Below, piece by piece: positions 22,700 to 31,945 of a stretch of 64,000 nt of DNA. The first letter of the stretch is position 1, and each line of letters begins with the position of its first letter. The notes under the pieces were generated by a model. It did not search any database. It was not told the origin of the DNA and saw nothing but the letters and a program-made list of their open reading frames with translations. The stretch covers positions 71,118,520 through 71,182,519 of the forward strand of contig CM069432.1 in NCBI GenBank assembly GCA_035610365.1, in the 5' to 3' direction. Both the position numbers and the translations under genes were made by a program. This DNA is from Aquatica leii. Lineage: Eukaryota > Arthropoda > Insecta > Coleoptera > Lampyridae.

Positions 22700-23560
22700 T
22701 AGGATTCTGGATGGCATATTATCCACAACGAAAACGAAGTCTTAATCAGCATTTGCCTTTGAGATGTTATTTCTTATACGTCAGTCGATTGCGATACCCA
22801 CCTTTTAATAATTGCGAATAACAGCATTCGATACAACGGGTTCTTATATCTAATTTCTTTTATTATTAACGATTTTGTAGCTTCCTATCTTTGTGAGTTA
22901 TTGTGTTGACACGATTTGCTATTCATAACTATCCCAGGCTCACTCACCGAGGAAAACGTTTTCTTCGATCAAGTAGGTACTGGATTGTGGGTAAGTTTAT
23001 TTAATTATTTTGTCGCTTTCAGAAAAGTCACTCACGGAACTTTTGCTTATGTTAATTTCCGTCATTACGATCATTGTTTCAATACCATTAAAGTAGTTTC
23101 ATTAATTATTTTGTGTGTATCGCATGCTGTGTACAAACGATATCAATTACGAAATTTTCTTTGCTATTCACTTCGACTCAACTTATGTATTGTGTGTTGC
23201 CGATACTTCTAGCATTTATGGATTGAGAATTAAATATACTCTTGTTAATAACCTACGTTACTAAATTAAAGTTTTTATACCTGTTTAATCTTTCTTTTAT
23301 GGTAACATACCTTTCTCTTTTATTGTGGTTACCCGAACATCAGAGTAACAAGGATTACGAACCTAAAAATTCGTTACAAGCTTGGACCGTCTGTCTTGAT
23401 CGAAGTAGAAGTGTTAGTTATAAAAGATCTGGCGCCCTTAATTATTATTCACTTGAACCTCCCCTATCTCCCACTGTGTGAGTAGACTGTGCAAGGTTCG
23501 TAAGACCTATAAGCTTGTAACGACGGTCGTTCCGCCATCACGCGCATTTTAAAATATGAT
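22700..23560 (+). repeat. diverged second copy of the Gypsy leader
   Basis: Collinear with the reverse complement of the leader at 7260-8346. Shared landmarks in order: TGACACGA.TTG.TATTCA (near 22907), the splice donor GGTAAGT (22990), ACTCACGGAACT (near 23028), TTACGAACCTAAA then GTTACAAGC (23353-23382), TCTGGCGCCCTTAATTAT (near 23430), GTGCAAGGTTCG (near 23490) and AAGCTTGTAAC (near 23511). No gag follows. This is an older relative of the 1-8715 element, on the opposite strand. Confidence 0.7.
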
Positions 23561-23589
23561 CGTTGTATAAAGAAAAGGCATTCTTAGTT

Positions 23590-23700
23590 AGATTTCGGTT
23601 GCTTCTAGTAGTTCTTCAATTTCTTTTACATTTTGATAAAGCCCCTTACAAAAGCGGTCAAAACTTCGGTTAACATTAACACAATCCCAACTCGAAAAAC
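23590..23700 (+). repeat. Penelope pLTR scrap
   Basis: Shares TTAGTTAGATTTCGGTTGC and a following TTCTTCAA with 50153-50185 and, inverted, with 17325-17365. Too short and decayed to define ends. Confidence 0.45.
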
Positions 23701-24720
23701 ATTATATACAATATTTACATAGCGTTTGCCACTCAGAAATGTTAGGTAGTTTTTACCGATTTGCTACATTAGTCGTAGCGCCAAGACCAAGCATTCATGG
23801 GTTGCAGGTAAGGATAAAAAGTAAAGCAATGTTATATCATTTCTTTTAATGTACTAACACAGTTCTACGTTTGTAGTATAAAAAGTACGTCTGCCACTTA
23901 GAAGTACGTTAGGAAACATAAGCTAATTTTACAGACATTTGAATAGTTAATTCTAGAAGTTTGTGTCTAAAAATTCTTAAATTCTTCTTTTCTATCTTAC
24001 CTTTAGCATATTATGGTATAACACTAGTTGTTTTCTCCTTTTCAAGTTAATTAAAAAAAAAACGCTTTATGAGCACTTTTCAGCGAACATTTTGAAGACT
24101 TCGGTATTTAAGACTTGTCTAGTCTCTATTGTATATAAACCTTCTCTTTCTGTGGATATCATTTTTTGTCAATATTCAAATAAGTAAAAGTCAAAGCCTT
24201 ATATTAATTACTAAAATTATTTAAAACATGTTTTACCTAAAAAATTAAAAAATGTTTGTTAAATAAATATATTTACCCAATAATCTCTAACTTTTTCTTT
24301 CTTAAACTTATACTGAAGTTCGCTTGTTTTGGTTTCATTGCCGATTTTCATGTAATGTTTAAAAGTGTATTTTAAAAACTATTTTGAAATAGCTACTTCA
24401 TGGACACTTATTGCTTGTCTGTTTAGAGCAGTCAATGGGGTTTTTAAATCTTAAGTTCAGTACACAGATTACTTATTTACTGAATTTTTTTGTAAATATT
24501 TGTTATCTCAAAAATAGTGAAAAATCATACATTCCTTCTCTCTAATGTCACAAGTTATTTTCTGTACTATATTACATCTATCTAAGAAACTCGTTTTTTT
24601 GAATTGTCGCTTTTTCAAATAAAATAAAAGATAACTTGTGGTTTGCGTAATTAAGCTGTTTGGCAATTTTGGTGATTAATATTTAAAAAATTTAAATTTT
24701 TTTCTTTCAGTTTAGTTTAG
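23701..24720. other. AT-rich intergenic DNA
   Basis: No recognised gene. Just before the ATIC pseudogene, a TTTTTCTTTCAG stretch resembles a 3' splice site, but the copy is otherwise intronless. Confidence 0.4.
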
Positions 24721-24726
24721 AAAACC

Positions 24727-26231
24727 ATGACATCTTCTAGAAATATAGCTCTTTTGCCTGTGTCAAACAAAGCCGGTCTAATAGATTTAGGCAAGAACTT
24801 AAGCGCTTTAGATTTTCAGTTAGTTGTTAGCGGAGAAACTGCAAAAAATTTGCACGATGCTAATCTATCGGTTAAAAATGTATCAGATTTTACTGGTGCT
24901 CCAAAAATTCTTGGAGGAATAGTAAAAACTCTTCATGCAACTGTTCATGGTTAGACTCATGCCAAGCAATCAATCATATTTGTTGAAACAAAATATTGAA
25001 TTAATTCGAATTGTTGTTTGCAGTTTGTATCCGTTCATACAAACAGTTTCTAATCCAAATGTCACAGTGGCGGACGCAGTCGAAAACATCTATATATTGA
25101 CGGAGTCGCTTTACTAAGAGCTGCTGCTAAAAACCATCAACAAGTTACTGTAAAGTTATTGATGAAATCAAAATATCAAATATGAAAAACACGAGTTTGA
25201 ATGCGAGACAAAAACTGGCTCTTAAAGCGTTCACGCTTACCGCCAAATATAACACACCGATTTCTGATCATTTCCAAAAACAATATTCTAACGGCGTGTT
25301 TCAATTAACACTGAGATATAGTATTAATCCACATTAAAAACCGACTCAACTGTTTACGATTTTGGAACAGTTACCCTTAGCAGTCGTCAACGGTTCTCCG
25401 GGGTTTATTAATTTGTGTGACGCTCTTAATGGGTGGCAACTCCTATTGGTATTAAAGTTAGTATATCACTATCAAGCAAACAGGCTAAACTTTGTATAGT
25501 AAATGACAAAGTAAAATAGTTAACGCCTTTAGCTGTTGCGTATGTCAGAGCGAAAGGTGGTTTTGATGGTACCATTGCTTTAGATTACACTTCTAAAGCA
25601 TTGGAATTATTAAGAAAAAAGAAGAATGGATCTTATTGCGCGTTAAAGATTGATTGCAAGTTTGAGCCGGGTTCTATACAGCAAAAAACATTGTTTAGTA
25701 TGGCTCTTGAACAGCAAAGAAACAACGCTGTCATTGATAAAAATTTGTTTTACAAACGTATAGTAACTACAAATAAAAATCTTCCAGATTTTGTTGTACG
25801 CGATATAATTGTTGCTACAATTGCTTGGAGATATACTCAACGTAATTCAGTTTGTTATGCGAAAGATGACCAGGTAATTGGTATCGTGCTAGTTAACAAT
25901 CTCGTATTCACTGTACTAGATTAGCCGACGTTAAAACTAATAATTGGAGGTTAAAGCAACATCCCAAGGTTTTGGGCATACAGTTTAAAAAAACTGTTAA
26001 AAGAGCAAAAATTTCTAACGCTATTGACAATTATGTGAATGATAATGTTTGTAAAAATATAGATGTTAGTGTCTGGAAAGGAATGTTTGATAAAATTCCA
26101 TCTGAGTTTACTGAAGATGAAAAGAAAGCATGGATCGTTCAGATAAAAGAGATGTGTTTAGGATCTGATGTTTTTTTCCCATTTCGGGATAACGTTGACA
26201 AGGCATATTTGAGCGAGGTTGCATACATTGC
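24727..26231 (+). pseudogene. ATIC: ATIC (PURH) processed pseudogene, main part
   Basis: Copy of the bifunctional purine enzyme AICAR transformylase/IMP cyclohydrolase, which does the last two steps of IMP synthesis in the cytosol. From ATG 24727: IALLPVSNKAGLIDLG and GAPKILGGIVKTLHATVHG (cyclohydrolase), SLYPFIQTVSNPNVTVADAV, GVALLRAAAKNHQQVTV, then [50 protein letters not shown]-like text, and DVFFPFRDNVDKAYLSEVAYIA (transformylase). No introns across the whole length, at least four frameshifts, several stops and internal losses show a dead retrocopy. It is interrupted at 26231 and resumes at 30804. Confidence 0.9.
26229..26231. repeat. target site duplication TGC, left copy
   Basis: TGC directly before the 4572-bp transposon; the partner is at 30804-30806. 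Removing the transposon and one TGC restores continuous ATIC codons. Confidence 0.8.
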
Positions 26232-26382
26232 CCCACACAGCCAAAAGTAACCAAAAGTCGTAATAAAGGTAACCGCTTTGGATTGGCAAATGTGATCATA
26301 GAGTACCCAAAAGCACACCCAATGGTGAGCTATGTCCCACTTAATCCCTCCATAGGATACCCTTATACTGACCTTGCGGGTA

Positions 26383-26900
26383 TTCAACGGTCAACCTTTT
26401 AGGATAACCGGAAATTAACCGAAACGGACAACTTATTGTTCACTTTTAAAGCTACTTAAAAGATACTTCTTTTTAGTTATGCATTGGTCAACTTGTTGGG
26501 TTAACCTAAAGTTAATCGAAATGCCCGGTGCATAGTTGAATTTTAAAACTATTAAAAAAATACCATTTTTTGTTTGCTCAACGTTCAACCTGTTAGGGTA
26601 ATCTAAAGTTAATCGAAAGTGATTGTTAATGGTTGGTATTTAAAACTGCATAAAAGATACTAATTTTTGTTTGCTTCACGTTCAACCTGTTAGGATAAGT
26701 TAAAGTGAATCTAAATGGGTATTTTACTATTTAATTTTAAAGCTGTTTAAAATATACAATTTTTGCACTTGTTCAAGAATCAACCTGAAGTTAACTGTAA
26801 AAGATGTATAATTGTTGGATTTTAAAACTGCTTAAAAAATACAATTTTTTTAGTTGCTCAACGATTAATGGCTGCTTAACAGATATCTTATAGTTAACGT
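26383..26900. repeat. left subterminal repeat array
   Basis: About five to six degenerate units of roughly 95-105 bp, each with CAACNTTCAACCTGTTAGG-like text, then TAAAGTTAATCGAAA and a TTTAAAACTGC.TAAAA stretch. Seen near 26383, 26480, 26575, 26670, 26770 and 26850. Confidence 0.75.
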
Positions 26901-28200
26901 TTGAACATAAAACACATTAAAGTAAAGGTGCAAGTCTTAAAAAACAGATTTTATACGATACGATATAATACATATATATTTATTACTTATTTACAAATTT
27001 AAAAATATCTAAAATAAATGTCATCGCCTTTAACCATTTTTCACACTTTTTCTCGATTTTCTAATCCACACCTTTGTCGCCACTAAAACGTCCATTTCTG
27101 TGGCTCTGGAAAATATTCATTTTACGGAAGCTGAAATTAGAAAAAATAATTAACGAAACCACCAATATTTATATTTGATTTGATTTTTTACAGGGTTCCC
27201 AGCGATCTAGAAAATTGTAAAAAATCTGGGTATTCTATAATCAGGGCAAACATGTAAAATTTAGAGAAAGCTTGTTTCTATGTCTTTTTGTATACTGACC
27301 GTTAATCTGCAATTATGAATTATGTGTTCTTTTGTGTCTGTTAAAAATATGTATAAAGATGTTTTACCTTTATAACTGGAACTTTTAGTATAACACAATT
27401 ACACAAAGATAACACTCGACTTGTACAACACGCACATCAACAAAACTTGAACGATTGTCTAGCAGGTAAAAAAAACAACGTTCAATTTTAAACTAGTCTT
27501 AAAACAACTCGGTGGTTATTTAAATTACTATACCCATTTTCTCCCACTTCAACAACATAATTTTATATTTTACAAACGGTGGGCGTTTGTTTAATGTTAA
27601 TTCAATAATTCTTGAAATCTTTTTTTGTTAAGTTTAAATTAACCCCGTAACGTGCATGCTCGAGTTAATTCTATTACGCTAAATGGGCCAAAATAGGCAC
27701 GCTCGAATTAATTCGAGCGGTGTCGCTATATAAAACATAAGAAAAAAATGGCCTTTTTGATTTTTTTTATTTACATCTGTCTTGTAAGCTATAAAATGTT
27801 AGAGTAATATTACTTTTCGTCTAGTTGTGAAACAAAGAAACGTTTTTATTCACACTCAGTTAGTAACGTACAGTTTTCCGAACCTGTTAAAGGTTGGTAA
27901 GTGAGCGGTTTCCATGGTTAAAAAAACGAGTATGTAATGAATCCTCGCGGTCAGTAATGTACACTTTCCGAACCTGTAATTTGTGTGTGTTTTGTTTTAA
28001 CTAATTTGATAAAATGACAATCATAAATTAAATACGTATATGTCAATTTTGAAGTGTGCCTACTACGTTTTAATTTTTTACTGAAATAAACGATAATATT
28101 TTGGAAGTAGGTTTTCATTCATTTTTTATTAGTTTTATGTTATTTATTTTATTTAATGGCTGATTGTGAATAAAATTGTATACAAACCTTGGCAAAAGTG

Positions 28201-28277
28201 TTCCATTTGTCTCGAGAACTAGTTCACCTCGAGGCTATGCCTCTCGGTAAACTATAGTTCTCTCAACAGAAATGGAA
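28201..28277. repeat. nested inverted repeat (hairpin)
   Basis: Arms 28201-28221 and 28255-28277 (TTCCATTTGTCTCGAGAACT against its near-complement) enclose a second hairpin formed by CCTCGAGGC and GCCTCTCGG. Sits inside the transposon interior; possibly a small foldback element. Confidence 0.6.
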
Positions 28278-30129
28278 AACTTTCCGCCTCGGTATGTAAT
28301 CTACTATTTTTTGTAAATTACAAATAGGTACAAGTGTTTATTCTTTTCTATAATTATTATTGATTTAGTAATAAAAGACTTTTTTTGTGATGTAATATGT
28401 AAAAATTATAAAACTGCAAAGATAAGTGTTTATAGACAGTTATTTTGTGTTTAGTTATTACTTTTGGCCAAAATAAAGTTAAAATTAAAAAAAATGATTT
28501 TTTTGTCGTTTTTTTAAAAAAAAGTGCTTTAAGAGGTTAAATAAGAAATTGAGAATAATCAGTACAAATGTCATATCCTCACAATTTTTTTTACGAAATT
28601 TAATTTTTTTTCAATGATGGCTACATAATAAAAAACTGTTAAATTAATTCCAGAAAGTTCATTTGAATCACTAGATCAATTATTGTATTGTCACTTTCGA
28701 CATTAATAATACTTTTTTACCGTTTATCGCGAATAATCAATCCTTTAATCAGAAACACTAAAATTTGCCTGTATTACGTTTTGAAAATTGGATATTGATG
28801 CGCATTTATGAGTCACAATATTAAAGAAGCTTAAATACAAAACTTGTTCGGTATGTCTGTTTGGAAAAATACATTTTTCTTATTTGCTATCAAGAGGCCA
28901 AGTTTATATTGTAATTGTTTAACGGATTTGTTAAAGCAGAAATGAATATTAAACTCTGCTCAAAGTAATAACGATTTGTTTTAAAAAAATTTGTCAGCAT
29001 CGACAGAATGAGATTCTTTGAATGAAATTTCCGTTAAAACTCGAATATCTAAGAAAAAGACCTTGAATGGTCGAAGAAACCGACACCTTGAAAGGATTAA
29101 AATATCCACAAAGGCTATTGTTTGGTGCCCAGTTGACACACAGCCGCAATGCAAAATAAGTTCTTAAATTAATCATTTACCGTAACGGATGAAACAAAAG
29201 CAACAACAAAAAAGTTTTTACAATCAACATTAAGATGCCATCGCGTTTATTAATACCTTCTCTTTAACCTGCTAAACGCCTTTGAAGAAAAACTTGATAT
29301 TTTTTTATCGATTTAAGGGCGATAATTTGAACTATTATCAATACGATTTTGTATCGATCCACATACAAATTATAAAAAAGTATGTTTGAAAAAAATAATA
29401 TTTAGGTTGAAATTAAATTAAAAAAATTATTAGGCTACAAACAAAAAAGAACAATGTTTATGACGATAATCGGATTAAAAAGGTACGTTCCAGAAAACTG
29501 TTGTGCGAGGGTAATGGTGGAACTAAAATAAAGTTTACTTTTAAAGATTTCATTGTTAGCCAATTAGATTTTTATTATAAATGTAAGCAGTAACTAAACT
29601 TACAAACACTAATTAATAATAATCAATTACACTTACAACTCCACTAAAATGTTTGTTTTCAAATACAAGTTTTTTTTAAGATGATTATGTTTCAGCGTAT
29701 ACAACTACAGATCCTATATACTAAAAATTACAACAAATAATTAGCGAAACAATGACTGCAGATTCCATCTGCAGTGCTTTTAAATCTTTTTAAAACAAGT
29801 GTTTGTCTATTTAAAAAAACATACCCTTGAATTTGTTGTAATTGGAGCTCACGGTGCGACTAACTAACTTCTGATGATTTTGATCAATTATTTAAAAATT
29901 CATAATTTGAAAACTAAGCGGTAATGCACAAAAAACCAAAATAAAGGTATTTTTTTTGCCATGAGAATCACCAAAAATCAGAAACGCAATTGGTAAAATC
30001 ATTTCTTAGTTTCTCCTTGTAAGTCGTAAGAATAGTAAGAGGTTAGAAGATAGAAAAGTAATTTTGGTTCAGGGTGATTTTTCTTCCGAGGACGTTTTTC
30101 CGAGATACAGTCTTATTCTACACAAAAAC

Positions 30130-30700
30130 ATTCTACTAAAAAGTTAATTTTTAGGATTAACATAAAATTAGCTTTTTAGAATGTCTCTTTCACAACTTTT
30201 ATAAAAATTTATTATAAAACTCAACGAAAATAACATTTATGTGGTTACTAAAAAGACATGTAGTTTCATTCTGTACTATAAGGCTACTAAAAACTTAATT
30301 TTTAGGATTAACATTAAATTAATTTTGTAGGATGTCAGTTGTGTAACTTTTTCAAGACATTAATTAGAAATCTCTGAAAAGATATCAAAAAGTTAACTTA
30401 TAGGGTTAGTAAAAAACAAGTAGTCTCATTTTATACTTGAAAGCTCTTAATAGGTTAATTTTTATGGTTACCATCAAGTTAACTTTTTAAAACGGCTTTT
30501 GAGTAACAATTAAAGTTGTCTATTGAAAAGTTATCCAAAAGTCAACCTCTGTAGGTAAGAAACGAGATAGGTCGCCATATTTTATACTTTAAGCTTATAC
30601 AAAAAGTAACCTTTACGTTTACAATTTGGCTGATTATTAGGTATAACTATTTGTTGTGAATAAGTTAAACATTAAGGACACGGGGTAGAACTAACTTTTA
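30130..30700. repeat. right subterminal repeat array
   Basis: About four units of roughly 145-165 bp starting near 30139, 30290, 30448 and 30596. Shared text includes GTTAATTTTTAGGATTAACA and a GTAGTTTCATTCTGTACT-like phrase. The units differ from those of the left array apart from GGTTAA-type motifs. Confidence 0.7.
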
Positions 30701-30803
30701 TGAATGACTAAAGGGCACGATAAAGATACCACATGCTTGTCAACTTTTCAGGTTAAAGTATGATCACTTTTTAGACAATTAAGGTTAACTTTGGTTATGT
30801 GGG

Positions 30804-30906
30804 TGCTAGCCCAGCAGGATCCACTAATGACGATAAAGTTATTAAAGCTTGTAATGAATATGAGATTACTATGGTGCATACAAATATTCGTCTGTTTCAC
30901 TATTAG
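30804..30906 (+). pseudogene. ATIC: ATIC pseudogene, C-terminal end
   Basis: Continues the copy after the transposon: SPAGSTNDDKVIKACNEYE, then VHTNIRLFHY and TAG at 30904-30906, the conserved C-terminus of ATIC (normally ending LFHH). It joins AYIA at 26231 in frame once the insert and one TGC are discounted, so both parts are the same retrocopy. The first three bases are the right target duplication. Confidence 0.9.
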
Positions 30907-30979
30907 TGTATAATGTATAAATGCGGTGCAAACAAATCATAGAGTAGTTATTCCAGCAATTTGAAGACGTTAATAAGAT

Positions 30980-31138
30980 TATTTAAGTCTAAATAAATAA
31001 GTGATTAACGCGTGTGGTCGAGATAAATCTACGAAGTATAACCTTGTATGTGACTTTAATGTAAACAATAAGTGTTAAACAAGTGTGTGAAGTTATCCGC
31101 GGACTTTATATTTCAAGTGATAGTGCGATATAAATTAG
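30980..31138. repeat. unclassified repeat, left half of copy B
   Basis: Matches 17047-17180 (AAATAAATAAGTGATTAACG; later TCCGCGGAC against TTGCGGAC, and AAATTAGT). Continues at 34456-34525 beyond the Penelope element, so this repeat was also a Penelope target. It begins about 80 bp after the ATIC stop. Confidence 0.5.
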
Positions 31139-31159
31139 TTTAATTGTTTTTATAAAATC

Positions 31160-31243
31160 TTAAGCTTTCGCGGTTGTTATGTTTAAAATCATAAGCGACT
31201 TTCGGCTTAGACCGCGTCGTAGTAAAACACCCAGACTTAGGCT
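31160..31243. repeat. 84-bp inverted repeat of Penelope 5' end
   Basis: Perfect reverse complement of 31727-31810 as read, ending abruptly where the pLTR direct repeat begins at 31244. Inverted pLTR pieces at the 5' end are a hallmark of Penelope-like integration. Confidence 0.92.
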
Positions 31244-31787
31244 AGTTACTAAATCAGCAGTGGCAGAACACGTGTGGAACCAAGGACACACGCTGAACTT
31301 TGACCAAACTAAAGTGTTGGCTAGAACTCCTTTCTACTTTCCCAGACTAATCCGCGAAGCTGTGGAAATAGAAAAACATCCTTGTAATATGAACCGAGAA
31401 GACGGTTTAAGACTCAGCAAATCTTGGCTACCAGTATTATATCCTCTAAGACAAAGATCGACTTTCTTGGAAAGGACACAAACACTTACTCCGAGTAATA
31501 ACGAAGTCAGTCAAGCGGTAACGGAACGATAAGGTTCGTTAATCACGCTAATCGCTATTGGTATAAATATCGTCATTTCCACTTTTTCTTTCAGTGACAT
31601 TTACCACTCTGAAGATGCAAGCTGCAATGTCTTGCGAAACGTCAGTTTGTTTGGGTTCACGAACGACAATACGGCAAAGGCCAAGTTCTACTTCTTGTTT
31701 TGGCTCTCAAGAAGAGACTATGACCAAGCCTAAGTCTGGGTGTTTTACTACGACGCGGTCTAAGCCGAAAGTCGCTTATGATTTTAA
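31244..31787 (+). repeat. upstream pLTR of Penelope-like element
   Basis: 544-bp direct repeat of 33904-34447. Encodes the tail of the GIY-YIG protein (stop at 31530-31532), then a pyrimidine tract ending TTTCTTTCAG (31594), which looks like the 3' splice site of the small pLTR intron known in this group, then the hammerhead-like core and the 5' end of a new ORF. Confidence 0.9.
31606..31646 (+). ncRNA. hammerhead ribozyme-like core, upstream pLTR
   Basis: CTGAAGA (31609-31615), stem II GCAAG/CTTGC (31617-31621 with 31631-31635), GAAAC (31636-31640), then GTC (31641-31643). ACT before the first box pairs with AGT after GTC as a short stem I. This follows the hammerhead core CUGANGA...GAAA...NUH with the variable seventh base as A. 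Stem III is minimal, as reported for Penelope hammerheads. Confidence 0.6.
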
Positions 31788-31866
31788 ACATAACAACCGC
31801 GAAAGCTTAAAATTTTATATTATAAACCTCTACGGCGAGGAGGTGTTTTACAAACTAAATCTTTAG
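31614..31866 (+). CDS. Penelope 5' ORF from the pLTR
   Basis: Open from ATG 31614 through the rest of the upstream pLTR and into the body, about 83 residues, Ser/Thr/Lys-rich, no domain. A nearly identical frame starts in the downstream pLTR at 34274. It is probably leader sequence or the N-terminus spliced to the main ORF. In another frame, RLRQKKEKLLTDL (about 31868-31908) is the usual N-terminal helix of Penelope proteins and is one frameshift away from the main ORF. Confidence 0.35.
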
Positions 31867-31945
31867 ATCGTTTGCGCCAAAAGAAAGAAAAACTACTTAC
31901 AGATTTATAAAAGGTTGCCGAGACCACAACGTATTGTCATCGTGT

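Larger units (their letters stand above)
26232..30803. mobile_element. 4572-bp non-autonomous DNA transposon inside ATIC
   Basis: Ends are imperfect terminal inverted repeats: CCCACACAGCCAAAAGTAAC at the left and CCCACATAACCAAAGTTAAC as the complement of the right end, flanked by TGC. Both sides carry arrays of subterminal repeats. The interior (about 26900-30130) has no transposase frame; the longest frames are trivial. It holds a direct repeat around CCGAACCTGT (27857-27886 and 27950-27979) and a hairpin (28201-28277). The termini do not match CACTA or the classic Harbinger ends, and the TGC target is not TWA, so I do not assign a superfamily; a 3-bp duplication would allow Academ- or CMC-type relatives. 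Confidence 0.8.

Noticed and set aside
23590..23700. Fourth hammerhead core
   Set aside because: The Penelope scrap lacks an intact CTGANGA and GAAA pair.
24727..26250. A functional ATIC gene
   Set aside because: Several frameshifts, stops and missing conserved segments; best read as a processed pseudogene.
26232..30803. An intron of ATIC
   Set aside because: It starts CC and ends GG rather than GT...AG, has terminal inverted repeats and a TGC duplication, and the rest of the gene copy is intronless and frameshifted.
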